Part shown: positions 42,969 to 51,015 of the stretch, in pieces | Numbering within the stretch: the first letter of the stretch is position 1 | Layout: the number at the start of each line of letters is the position of its first letter | DNA from: DASUAS01 sp963720765 | Lineage (GTDB): Bacteria > Actinomycetota > Acidimicrobiia > IMCC26256 > DASPTH01 | Direction of reading: 5' to 3' | Length of the DNA stretch: 64,000 bases | NCBI GenBank assembly: GCA_963720765.1 | Contig: CAVRGS010000001.1 | Location: forward strand, 186,001-250,000 | Made by a program: the position numbers and the translations under genes | Notes under the pieces: model-generated | The model's input: only the letters and a program-made list of their open reading frames with translations | Told to the model about the DNA's origin: nothing | Database searches by the model: none

Positions 42969-44723
42969 ATGGCTTCCGAACACGACCGGCGTCTGGCTGA
43001 GTACGAGCGGCAGGTCGATGACCTCCAAGGCCAGCTGAAGGGCCTCGAGGAAGAGGTCGTGGTGCTGCGCCGCCGCCTGCAGGACGCACCCAAGCGCGTG
43101 CGCACCCTCGAGGAGAAGATCCTCGAGACCAAGGGCCAGCTCCAGCAGGCCGTCTCCCAGAACGAACGCCTGTCCGCCACCCTCCGCGAGGCACGCGAGC
43201 ACATCGCCGCGCTGCGCGAAGAGGTCGAGAAGCTCACGATGCCGCCGTCGGCCTACGCCACGTTCCTCGGCGCCAACGACGACGGCACCGTCGACATCTT
43301 CACCGCGGGTCGAAAGATGCGCGTGTCCGTGCACCCCGAGGTCGAGGTCGACGCCATCGTCCGCGGTCAGGAGGTCGCGCTGAACGAGTCGCTCAACGTC
43401 GTCCTCGCCCGTTCCGCCGAGATCTCCGGCGAGGTCGTCATCCTCAAGGAGATCCTCGAGAGCAAGGACCGTGCCCTGATCGTCGGGCGCGCCGACGAAG
43501 AGCGCGTGTGCGAGCTCGGAGCATCGCTCCTCGGCGAGAAGTTGCGCGCCGGCGACCACCTCCTCATGGACGGTCGCTCCGGCCTGCTCGTCGAGCGCAT
43601 CCCCCGGCCCGAGGTCGAGGAGCTGGTGCTCGAAGAGGTCCCCGACGTCACCTACGACGACGTCGGCGGTCTCGACGACCAGATCGACGCGATCAAGGAC
43701 GCCGTCGAGCTCCCGTACCTCTACGCGGAGATGTTCCACGAGCACGATCTGCAGCCGCCCAAGGGCATCCTGCTGTACGGCCCGCCCGGCTGCGGCAAGA
43801 CGCTCATCGCCAAGGCGGTGGCCAACTCCCTCGCGCAGCGGGTGAGCGAGCGCACCGGCGACACCACCGCACGATCCTTCTTCCTCAACATCAAGGGCCC
43901 CGAGCTCCTCAACAAGTACGTCGGGGAGACCGAGCGCCAGATCCGCCTCATCTTCCAGCGGGCGCGCGAGAAGTCGGAGGAGGGCTACCCGGTCATCGTG
44001 TTCTTCGACGAGATGGACTCGCTGTTCCGCACGCGCGGCACCGGCATCTCGTCCGACATCGAGAGCACGATCGTGCCCCAGCTCCTCGCCGAGATCGACG
44101 GCGTCGAGAGCCTGAAGAACGTGATCGTGATCGGCGCGTCCAACCGCGAGGATCTCATCGACCCCGCGATCCTGCGGCCCGGTCGCCTCGACGTGAAGAT
44201 CAAGATCGAGCGCCCCGACGAGGTCAGCGCGGCCAAGATCTTCCGCCAGTACCTCACGTCGTCGTTGCCGATCGCCGACGACGAGACCGCTCGGTACGGA
44301 GGGCCGGAGAAGGCCGTCGAGGGGATGATCCTCGCTGCCGTCGACCGGATGTACGCGATCGACGACACCAACCGGTTCCTCGAGGTCACGTACCAGAACG
44401 GCGACAAGGAGATCCTCTACTTCAAGGACTTCTCCTCCGGCGCCATGATCGAGAACATCGTGCGGCGCGCCAAGAAGCTGTCGATCAAGCGCCAGATCGA
44501 GAACGGCGACAAGGGCATCAGCACCCAGGACCTCCTCGACTCGATCCGCCAGGAGTTCCGCGAGCACGAGGACCTGCCCAACACCACCAACCCCGACGAC
44601 TGGGCGAAGATCTCGGGGAAGAAGGGCGAGCGCATCGTGTTCGTCCGCACGATCCTGGCCGAGGGCGACGAGCCCCACGGTGGTCGCCAGATCGAACGGG
44701 TGCAGACGGGCCAGTACCTGTAG
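42969..44723 (+). CDS. arc: proteasome-associated ATPase ARC/Mpa
   Basis: A 584-residue AAA+ ring ATPase that binds pupylated proteins, unfolds them and threads them into the 20S proteasome. The N-terminal coiled coil (to about residue 90) binds Pup, two OB domains follow, then the AAA module: Walker A YGPPGCGKT, Walker B VIVFFDEMDSLF, sensor region IGASNREDL and arginine finger RPGRLD. The C-terminal GQYL is the docking tail that opens the PrcA gate. The neighbouring dop, pup and prcBA complete the system. An unusually strong ribosome site precedes the ATG. Confidence 0.97.
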   Translation: MASEHDRRLAEYERQVDDLQGQLKGLEEEVVVLRRRLQDAPKRVRTLEEKILETKGQLQQAVSQNERLSATLREAREHIAALREEVEKLTMPPSAYATFLGANDDGTVDIFTAGRKMRVSVHPEVEVDAIVRGQEVALNESLNVVLARSAEISGEVVILKEILESKDRALIVGRADEERVCELGASLLGEKLRAGDHLLMDGRSGLLVERIPRPEVEELVLEEVPDVTYDDVGGLDDQIDAIKDAVELPYLYAEMFHEHDLQPPKGILLYGPPGCGKTLIAKAVANSLAQRVSERTGDTTARSFFLNIKGPELLNKYVGETERQIRLIFQRAREKSEEGYPVIVFFDEMDSLFRTRGTGISSDIESTIVPQLLAEIDGVESLKNVIVIGASNREDLIDPAILRPGRLDVKIKIERPDEVSAAKIFRQYLTSSLPIADDETARYGGPEKAVEGMILAAVDRMYAIDDTNRFLEVTYQNGDKEILYFKDFSSGAMIENIVRRAKKLSIKRQIENGDKGISTQDLLDSIRQEFREHEDLPNTTNPDDWAKISGKKGERIVFVRTILAEGDEPHGGRQIERVQTGQYL

Positions 44724-46868
44724 TCAGCGCGGTCGGTCGACCACGAGGGCGAGCCACTCGTGCGCCCAGACCAGTCCGAGCGCGCCCCGGAGGTCGTCGG
44801 CACCTCGGCTGCTCAGGCACTCCGTGAGCGTGGCGGGGATCGAGGCCGGGACGCGCGCACCGGACGCCACGGAGCGGATGCCCGTGCGCACGAGTTGGTC
44901 GGCTTCGTGGTCGATCGTCGCCACGACCGCGTCGCCCTCGTCGGCGACCGCGGCGACCGCGTGTCGGCACTCGCCCGCGACGGCCTCGCGGTGGCCGCGC
45001 ACGATGCCGTCGGCCGCGAGCTCGAGCAGCAACGCCTCGACGAGCAGGCCGCTCCAGCCCTCGCGGTCGACGTGACCGCCGCCGTGTTCGAGCGCGAGGT
45101 CCTCCAGGGCTGCGACCGCGCGTGTGCGTGCGTCGGCTGCCGACGCGGCCGCGGCGTCGACGTCGCCCGGTGCGCCGCGCAGGGACACGGCGAGCGCCAG
45201 CGCGAGGTGCGCGGTGGCGGCCCGCAGCAGCTCCGCGAAGGATCGCCGGGCGACGCCCCGCGCACCGCGTGGCCACAGCAGCGCGCCCACGGCGACGCTG
45301 ATGCCTGCGCCGATGGCGATGTCCTGCACCCGCACCAGGCCGGTGCGCCACCCCTCGGGCACCAAGATGTTGAACAGCACCACGACGAAGACGGTGAACC
45401 CGGCCTGGCCGACGACGAAATTCACCGCCCCCGGTGTGTACGCGGCGAGGAACACCACCAGCGGGAGCACGACCCACAGCCAGGCGTCGTCGGCGCCGAT
45501 GGACACCATCACCAACGACGCCACGCCGAAGCCGACCAGCGCGCCGGCGAGCGCCTGGAGCGCGGTGGCACCGGTGCCGAGCGCGTTCGAGCGCAACACG
45601 GACAGCGCGGCCAGCACCACCCAGAACGTGTGCTCGACCGTCGTCGTCTTCGCCACCAGCACCGCGATCGCGAGCCCGAGACCCGCGCGCATGGCGTTGC
45701 GGAACCGCACGGAGCGCGTGTTGCAGTGCGCGCGCACCGTCGCCCGGACGCCGGTGATGGTGGCGTCACGGTCGGCGCGCGACCGGACGTCGTCGCGCGC
45801 GACCACGTCGGCGTCGTCCGCGAGGTGGAGGGCGGCGAGCGAGAGACGCCGCAGCGGAAACGCGGCGCCGAAGCCGTCGACCGCCCGGGCCGCGCCCTCG
45901 GAGGGGATCACCGCGGCGGCCCACCGTTCGAGTGCGGCCGTGTGCCCGTCGCGCGCCTGGGTGAGTGCGTCGGCAGCCGCGCCGCCGGCGGCGTCACCGG
46001 CTCCCTCCCGGGCGACGACACGAGCGCTGGCCGCCAACGACCCCGACACGCAGGCCGCGAGGCCGCGATACTCGGGAGTGGGGTCGGCGGTGGGCGACAT
46101 CTCGGCCCGGGTCACCTGGTCGAGCAGCGGCCGGAGACGCCGGGTGGCGGTGACCAGCGCCACCAGCGCGTGCTCGCGGACGATGCTCCCGGCAGGGCGG
46201 TACACCGCACCGGCACGGTGGGCCAGGGTCGCGTCGGCGTCGCGCACCGCATCGAGCGCACGCGCGCTGGCCGGCACGGCCAACGCGGCCGCGGCCTCGC
46301 GCAGGACGGCGGCGGCCGCGGCCCGCACGCGGTCGCGCTGGTGCACGGGCCACATCGCCACCGCAGCGATCCCGGCGGTCACCACGCCGACGATCCACCC
46401 GAGCTCGCGTGAGGCGAGGCTCGCCTCCACGCCGGGCGACATGATCGCGAGCACGAGTGCGAGCGTGGCCGCGGTGCCACCGGCGGCGAAGTAGCCACCG
46501 AGCGCGCCGGAGAATGCGATCGCGAACGCCACCACCAGCGTGACCACCACCGCCGGCCAGACGGTGTCGGCGAACGCGGTGCCGAGCGCGACGAACCCTG
46601 CGCCGACCACCGCGAGCACGAGGTAGGCCCGGAAGCGACGCGGGAGCGGGCCACCGAAGTCGGCGAACACCAGCGCGGAGAACGAGCCGAACGCGGCGAA
46701 CAAGGCCGATGGCGTGTTGCCCGTCACCACGAACACCGCGAACAGCGCGGGCACGACGAGTGCGGATCGGGTGGCCTTGCGCAGGTTGACCCGGCTCGGA
46801 TCTCGGAGGCCAGTCCGCAACGCCCGCACCGGCGGATGGTACTGATCCGTCGCCGGCCGGGTGTTCAT
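44724..46868 (-). CDS. FUSC family membrane protein, putative aromatic acid/small-molecule exporter
   Basis: A 714-residue protein with two similar halves. Each has a block of about six membrane helices (residues about 30-170 and 400-540) and a long soluble alpha-helical domain. The second block, RNAMRAGLGLAIAVLVAKTT with FWVVLAALSVLRSNALGTG, is typical of FUSC proteins. FUSC members export aromatic acids or related compounds. It lies on the opposite strand between arc and dop and is not known to belong to the proteasome system. Its stop abuts the stop of arc. Confidence 0.8.
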   Translation of the reverse strand: MNTRPATDQYHPPVRALRTGLRDPSRVNLRKATRSALVVPALFAVFVVTGNTPSALFAAFGSFSALVFADFGGPLPRRFRAYLVLAVVGAGFVALGTAFADTVWPAVVVTLVVAFAIAFSGALGGYFAAGGTAATLALVLAIMSPGVEASLASRELGWIVGVVTAGIAAVAMWPVHQRDRVRAAAAAVLREAAAALAVPASARALDAVRDADATLAHRAGAVYRPAGSIVREHALVALVTATRRLRPLLDQVTRAEMSPTADPTPEYRGLAACVSGSLAASARVVAREGAGDAAGGAAADALTQARDGHTAALERWAAAVIPSEGAARAVDGFGAAFPLRRLSLAALHLADDADVVARDDVRSRADRDATITGVRATVRAHCNTRSVRFRNAMRAGLGLAIAVLVAKTTTVEHTFWVVLAALSVLRSNALGTGATALQALAGALVGFGVASLVMVSIGADDAWLWVVLPLVVFLAAYTPGAVNFVVGQAGFTVFVVVLFNILVPEGWRTGLVRVQDIAIGAGISVAVGALLWPRGARGVARRSFAELLRAATAHLALALAVSLRGAPGDVDAAAASAADARTRAVAALEDLALEHGGGHVDREGWSGLLVEALLLELAADGIVRGHREAVAGECRHAVAAVADEGDAVVATIDHEADQLVRTGIRSVASGARVPASIPATLTECLSSRGADDLRGALGLVWAHEWLALVVDRPR

Positions 46869-46894
46869 GGATCAAAGTTGGACCGGGTCGCAAG

Positions 46895-46900
46895 TAGGCT
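46895..46900 (+). promoter_or_regulatory. -10 element of dop-pup
   Basis: TAGGCT with a 7-base spacer to the GTG of dop at 46908. Confidence 0.6.
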
Positions 46901-46907
46901 GACCCCC

Positions 46908-48395
46908 GTGGCCATCCCGAAAGTGTGCGGGATCGAGACGGAGTACGGCGTGACGCTGCGCGGCGCGGCCGACCCCAACCCCGTCCTGGCGTCGTCGATG
47001 CTCATCAACGGCTACGTCGAGCACCACAAGGTGGGCTGGGACTTCGAGGACGAGTCACCCGGGCGCGACGCGCGCGGCTTCGCCCGCGACGGCGCCATGC
47101 CGCCCGAGATCGAGACGCACCTCGTCAACACCGTGCTCACCAACGGTGCTCGCTACTACGTCGACCACGCGCATCCCGAGTACTCGACGCCCGAGTGCTC
47201 CGACGCGCTGGAGCTGGTCTGCGCCGACAAGGCGGGGGAGCGGATCCTCGCCCGGTCGATGCTCGCGGCACGCCGGCTCGCCGAACCGGGCCAGGAGATC
47301 GTCGTCTACAAGAACAACTCCGACGGCAAGGGCAACTCGTACGGCACGCACGAGAACTACCTCGTCGACCGGGCGGTGCCCTTCTCCGTCCTGGTGCGCA
47401 ACCTGCTGCCGTGGTTCGTGAGCCGCCAGGTGTTCACCGGGGCCGGCAAGGTCGGTTCCGAGAACGGTGCCGGCGCGGTCGACTACCAGATCAGTCAGCG
47501 GGCCGACTTCTTCGAGGAAGAAGTCGGGCTCGAGACCACGCTGAAGCGGCCGATCGTGAACACCCGCGACGAGCCGCACGCCGATCCGCAGGCGTACCGC
47601 CGGCTCCACGTGATCGCGGGCGACGCCAACCTCTGCGAGGTGGCGACGTTCCTGAAGGTCGGCACCACCGCGATCGTGCTGGCGATGATCGAGGACGGTT
47701 TCATCGAGAAGGACCTCTCGATCATCGGCCCGGTCAACGCGATGCGCACCGTGTCGCACGACCCGACCTGCCGCGCCACCGTCGAGCTCCTCGACGGCGG
47801 GCGCATCACCGCGGTCGAGCTCCAGTGGGAGTTCCTGCGCCTGGCGCAGAAGTACGCCGACGAGACCGGTCTCGACGCATGCGGTGGCGACGATGTCGGC
47901 GGCATGGTGCTGACGCGGTGGGAGGCGGCGCTGGCCCACCTCGAGCGCGACCCGATGTTGCTCGACGGCCAACTCGACTGGGTCACCAAGCTCGGGCTGC
48001 TGCAGGCCTACATCGGGCGTGACGACCTCGAGTGGGCCGACCCCAAGCTCTCGCTGCTCGACCTCCAGTACCACGACGTCCGCCCCGACCGCTCCCTCTA
48101 CGAGAAGCTGGTGCGGGCGGGCAAGGTCGAGCGCATGGTCGCCGAAGCCGACGTGCTGGCCGCGATCACCGTCGCTCCCGAGACCACTCGAGCCTGGTTC
48201 CGCGGCGGCTGTCTCGCCCGCTGGCCCGACGCCGTCGTCGCAGCCAACTGGGACAGCCTGATCCTCGACGTAGGCTCGGACCCGTTGCGGCGCATCCCGA
48301 TGATGGAGCCGCTCAGGGGAACGAAGGCGCACGTGCAACCGTTGTTCGATGAAGTCGGTACCCCCGCCGAACTGGTCGAGCGGCTGCAGGGATAA
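46908..48395 (+). CDS. dop: Pup deamidase/depupylase Dop
   Basis: A 495-residue carboxylate-amine ligase-like enzyme. It converts the C-terminal Gln of Pup to Glu and can also remove Pup from substrates. The N-terminus GIETEYGVTLRG carries the active-site Glu and the catalytic Asp region. The Dop-specific loop (about residues 38-62, SPGRDARGFARDG) is present, which sets it apart from PafA. HPEYSTPECSDALELV and NSYGTHENYLVDR form the ATP site. The GTG at 46908 is chosen from the 7-base promoter spacing and the match of VAIPKVCGIETEYG to known N-termini. pup follows 12 bases downstream. Confidence 0.96.
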   Translation: MAIPKVCGIETEYGVTLRGAADPNPVLASSMLINGYVEHHKVGWDFEDESPGRDARGFARDGAMPPEIETHLVNTVLTNGARYYVDHAHPEYSTPECSDALELVCADKAGERILARSMLAARRLAEPGQEIVVYKNNSDGKGNSYGTHENYLVDRAVPFSVLVRNLLPWFVSRQVFTGAGKVGSENGAGAVDYQISQRADFFEEEVGLETTLKRPIVNTRDEPHADPQAYRRLHVIAGDANLCEVATFLKVGTTAIVLAMIEDGFIEKDLSIIGPVNAMRTVSHDPTCRATVELLDGGRITAVELQWEFLRLAQKYADETGLDACGGDDVGGMVLTRWEAALAHLERDPMLLDGQLDWVTKLGLLQAYIGRDDLEWADPKLSLLDLQYHDVRPDRSLYEKLVRAGKVERMVAEADVLAAITVAPETTRAWFRGGCLARWPDAVVAANWDSLILDVGSDPLRRIPMMEPLRGTKAHVQPLFDEVGTPAELVERLQG

Positions 48396-48407
48396 GAGGA
48401 GCACCAC

Positions 48408-48602
48408 ATGCCCGAGCGTGAGCGCAAGCAGAAGCCGGCGCCCGAGAAGCGCGTCGAGGAGACCGCCGAGGTCGCCGCGCCCGCCAAACAGGGCGAGGAG
48501 CTGAAGGAAGAGCTCGACGACCTGCTCGACGAGATCGACTCCGTGCTCGAGAGCAACGCGGAGGAGTTCGTGAAGTCGTACGTTCAGAAAGGGGGTCAGT
48601 GA
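48408..48602 (+). CDS. pup: prokaryotic ubiquitin-like protein Pup
   Basis: A 64-residue intrinsically disordered tag. The C-terminal half EELDDLLDEIDSVLESNAEE forms the helix that binds the ARC coiled coil, and the end FVKSYVQKGGQ is diagnostic. The final Gln must be deamidated by Dop before PafA can attach Pup to lysines. The N-terminal half is Lys/Glu/Pro-rich. AAGAGGAG lies 8 bases before the ATG, and dop is directly upstream. Confidence 0.97.
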   Translation: MPERERKQKPAPEKRVEETAEVAAPAKQGEELKEELDDLLDEIDSVLESNAEEFVKSYVQKGGQ

Positions 48603-48709
48603 TTCACGTGCGACCTCGTGCGTCACTGTCACACACCCCGCGTACGATCCGTTGACGAAGCGATGCAAGAAGCGCCCGCTCCGAGTGCAAGGACTGTCAG
48701 CGCGCCCGG

Positions 48710-48961
48710 ATGCGCCAGTGGTGTTCCGACGACCGTGAGCGCGCCATTGCCGGAGTGCGGCACTGGCAGCACGACGACGAGCTCCTCGCCGGTCAAGGCG
48801 GTGGCTGGCGGATCTGTGGGAACACGCCGCGGAAGATCTCGCTCCACGTCGACCCCGACCACATGACGGGCGAGGTCCGCGGCGTGCTGTGCGTCGGGTG
48901 CAACAACTCCCTCGGGCAGATGCACGCCGAACCGCGATCGCTCCTGCGGGCCGCCGACTAG
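48710..48961 (+). CDS. degenerate endonuclease VII-like protein between pup and prcB
   Basis: The 84 residues read MRQWCSDDRERAIAGVRHWQ, then LHVDPDHMTGEVRGVLCVGC, the core of recombination-endonuclease-VII (HNH-type, zinc) proteins. In-frame upstream codons continue the family (ECKDCQRAR) but reach a stop at 48653-48655 with no start codon. Two key sites are altered: the first zinc Cys of the CxxC before the core is Trp (GGWRICG), and the catalytic His of the HVDHDH motif is Pro. An endonuclease VII gene at this spot is known in other actinobacteria; this copy looks inactive and 5'-truncated. Confidence 0.6.
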   Translation: MRQWCSDDRERAIAGVRHWQHDDELLAGQGGGWRICGNTPRKISLHVDPDHMTGEVRGVLCVGCNNSLGQMHAEPRSLLRAAD

Positions 48962-49051
48962 CTCACCGGTGCGCTTCTTCCGCGCGTCGACGAGCCCGAC
49001 GGCCGGTCGTGGACGCTCCGCCGCTCGGACAGATGCTGAGAGGCTCCCGTA

Positions 49052-49057
49052 TAGGCT
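49052..49057 (+). promoter_or_regulatory. -10 element of prcBA
   Basis: TAGGCT (within TATAGGCT), 6 bases before the GTG and 9 before the ATG of prcB. It indicates a leaderless prcBA transcript separate from dop-pup. Confidence 0.55.
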
Positions 49058-49063
49058 CGCCGC

Positions 49064-49885
49064 GTGATGGAGTCTCCACTTCCGACCTTCGGCCCCGGAC
49101 TCGATCCGGGGTCTTCCTTCGTCGACCTGCTGCGGCAGGTCGCGCCGCACGACCTCCCCGGTGCCGGCCTCGCCGGCGCGGGTGGGAGCGGTGTGCCGAT
49201 CGAGGTGACCCACGGCACCACCGTCCTCGCCATCCGTTACGAGAACGGCGTGGTGATGGCCGGCGACCGGCGCGCCACCGCGGGCTACACGATCGCCAGC
49301 CGCCGCATCGAGAAGGTGTTCCCGGCCGACGACTTCTCCGGCGTCGCCATCGCCGGTGCCGCCGGTCCCGCGGTCGAGATGGTGAAGCTCTTCCAGGTGC
49401 AGCTCGAGCACTACGAGAAGATCGAGGGCGAGACGCTCTCTCTCGAGGGCAAGGCCAACCAGCTCGGCCAGATGGTGCGCAGCAACCTGCCGGCGGCCAT
49501 GCAGGGCTTCGCCGTGGTGCCGCTCTTCGCCGGCTACGACCACCGGCGCGACCGGGGCCGGGTGTTCAGCTACGACGTCACCGGCGGCAAGTACGAAGAA
49601 GCCGACTTCCAGACCAACGGCTCGGGTGGCGTGCACGCCCGAAACTGGATCAAGGCCACCTGGCAGGAGAACATGACGCGCGAGGACACCGTCGACCTCG
49701 CCCTGAGGTCCCTCTTCGCCGCCGCCGACGAGGACACCGCCACCGGCGGTCCCGACCTGATCCGGCGCATCTACCCGATGGTGGCCGTGATCGACACGAC
49801 CGGCTACGCCGCGCTCGACGACGCCACCATCGCCGAACGCTCCGAGGCGCTCTACGGCGGCCGCGAAGAAGGGAGCGGGCTGTGA
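49064..49885 (+). CDS. prcB: 20S proteasome beta subunit PrcB
   Basis: Catalytic subunit of the 20S core, 273 residues. The 51-residue propeptide ends at VTHG, and processing exposes the nucleophile Thr52 (TTVLAIRYENG). GDRRAT and the conserved Lys in RRIEKVFPADD follow, as does the SGG segment near NGSGGVHARN. Fourteen copies form the two inner rings. Starts are GTG 49064 or ATG 49067. The end overlaps prcA by GTGA. Confidence 0.96.
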   Translation: MMESPLPTFGPGLDPGSSFVDLLRQVAPHDLPGAGLAGAGGSGVPIEVTHGTTVLAIRYENGVVMAGDRRATAGYTIASRRIEKVFPADDFSGVAIAGAAGPAVEMVKLFQVQLEHYEKIEGETLSLEGKANQLGQMVRSNLPAAMQGFAVVPLFAGYDHRRDRGRVFSYDVTGGKYEEADFQTNGSGGVHARNWIKATWQENMTREDTVDLALRSLFAAADEDTATGGPDLIRRIYPMVAVIDTTGYAALDDATIAERSEALYGGREEGSGL

Positions 49886-50565
49886 GCATGCCCTTCTACG
49901 TCCCGCCCGAGCAGATGATGAAGGACCGCGCCGACTACGCGCGGAAGGGCATCGCCCGGGGTCGCAGCCTGATCGCGTGCAGCGTGTCGGACGGCATCGT
50001 GCTGGTCGCCGAGAACGCGTTCCGCACGCTCTACAAGATCTCCGAGATCTACGACCGCATCGCGTTCGCGGGCGTCGGGAAGTACAACGAGTTCGAGATG
50101 CTGCGGGTCGCCGGCGTACGCCAGGCCGACATGAAGGGCTACTCGTTCGCCCGCGAAGACGTGAACGCCCGCGCCCTCGCCAACGCCTACGGCCAGACGC
50201 TCGGGCAGGTGTTCACCCACGAGATGAAGCCCTACGAGGTCGAGATCCTCGTGGCCCAGGTGGGCGAGACCGTCGACGACGACGAGCTGTACCACATCCT
50301 CTACGACGGCACCGTCATGGACGAAGAGGGCAGCACCGTGCTCGGCGGTCAGGCGGAGGAGATCGCTCGAGCCATGGAGTCACGCTTCTCCACCGACATG
50401 GACTCCGCGGCGGCGATCCGTCTCGGTGCGTCGGTGCTCGCGGGTCCCGACACGCTGCTGAGCGCCGAGCAGCTCGAGGTCGCGCTGCTCGACCGCACTC
50501 GTGCGCGTCGAGCCTTCCGCCGCATCAACGGCGCCGAGCTCATCGCGATCCTCGACGCCGGCTGA
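49882..50565 (+). CDS. prcA: 20S proteasome alpha subunit PrcA
   Basis: Gate-forming outer-ring subunit, 227 residues. The N-terminus SMPFYVPPEQMMKDRADYAR with KGIARGRS aligns directly with mycobacterial PrcA and forms the gate that ARC opens. YKISEIYDRIAFAGVGKYNEF follows. The GTG at 49882 overlaps the prcB stop and fits the known N-terminus better than the ATG two codons later. The C-terminus is short and lacks the acidic tail of some homologues. Confidence 0.95.
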   Translation: MSMPFYVPPEQMMKDRADYARKGIARGRSLIACSVSDGIVLVAENAFRTLYKISEIYDRIAFAGVGKYNEFEMLRVAGVRQADMKGYSFAREDVNARALANAYGQTLGQVFTHEMKPYEVEILVAQVGETVDDDELYHILYDGTVMDEEGSTVLGGQAEEIARAMESRFSTDMDSAAAIRLGASVLAGPDTLLSAEQLEVALLDRTRARRAFRRINGAELIAILDAG

Positions 50566-50578
50566 ACCAGCGAGGCGA

Positions 50579-50944
50579 CTACCAGTGGCGGAGCGCGCCG
50601 ACCAGCGCACCGCCCACCGAGGCGACCAGCAGGACGGCCGCGATCCACACGATCCAGCGTCGACCGCGCCGCCGGTCCGAGCCGGCGTCCCACCAGTCGG
50701 TCGGTGCCGTGAGGGTGGCGTCGACCTCGTCGGCGAGCAAGACGTACTTGGCGTCGTCGAGCTGGTCCTCGGGCACGAACACGTCGACGCGGGCCATGTC
50801 GCCCATGGTCAGGCCGTACGGGCTGGCGAGCGCACCGCGCAGCTGCGCGTCGATGCCCTCCGAGGCGAGCCGGGCGGCGAGGACCTGGGCCCGGAACTCG
50901 CCCGCGACCCATGTGAGGGGCGCCATGCGGACCGGGACTTCCAT
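50579..50944 (-). CDS. DUF2007-like protein with C-terminal membrane helix
   Basis: A 121-residue protein. The N-terminal 75 residues (EFRAQVLAARLASEGIDAQL, then VDVFVPEDQLDDAKYVL) match the small DUF2007 alpha/beta fold, proposed to be a signalling module. One membrane helix (WIVWIAAVLLVASVGGALVG) follows. It is on the opposite strand between prcA and pafA. TAACCT lies 7 bases before the ATG. Confidence 0.75.
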   Translation of the reverse strand: MEVPVRMAPLTWVAGEFRAQVLAARLASEGIDAQLRGALASPYGLTMGDMARVDVFVPEDQLDDAKYVLLADEVDATLTAPTDWWDAGSDRRRGRRWIVWIAAVLLVASVGGALVGALRHW

Positions 50945-50951
50945 GGCGACA

Positions 50952-50957
50952 AGGTTA
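50952..50957 (-). promoter_or_regulatory. -10 element of the DUF2007-like gene
   Basis: Minus-strand TAACCT with a 7-base spacer to the ATG at 50944. Confidence 0.5.
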
Positions 50958-51002
50958 CGACCACAACCCGAGAATCGGCGCGATCGCGGCGAGGCACGGC
51001 AC

Positions 51003-51008
51003 TAGCCT
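51003..51008 (+). promoter_or_regulatory. -10 element of pafA
   Basis: TAGCCT with a 7-base spacer to the GTG at 51016. Confidence 0.6.
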
Positions 51009-51015
51009 CGCGGCG

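Noticed and set aside
44724..46868. FUSC gene as a new component of the proteasome system
   Set aside because: It is on the opposite strand, shows only exporter features, and has no known link to pupylation; position alone is not enough.
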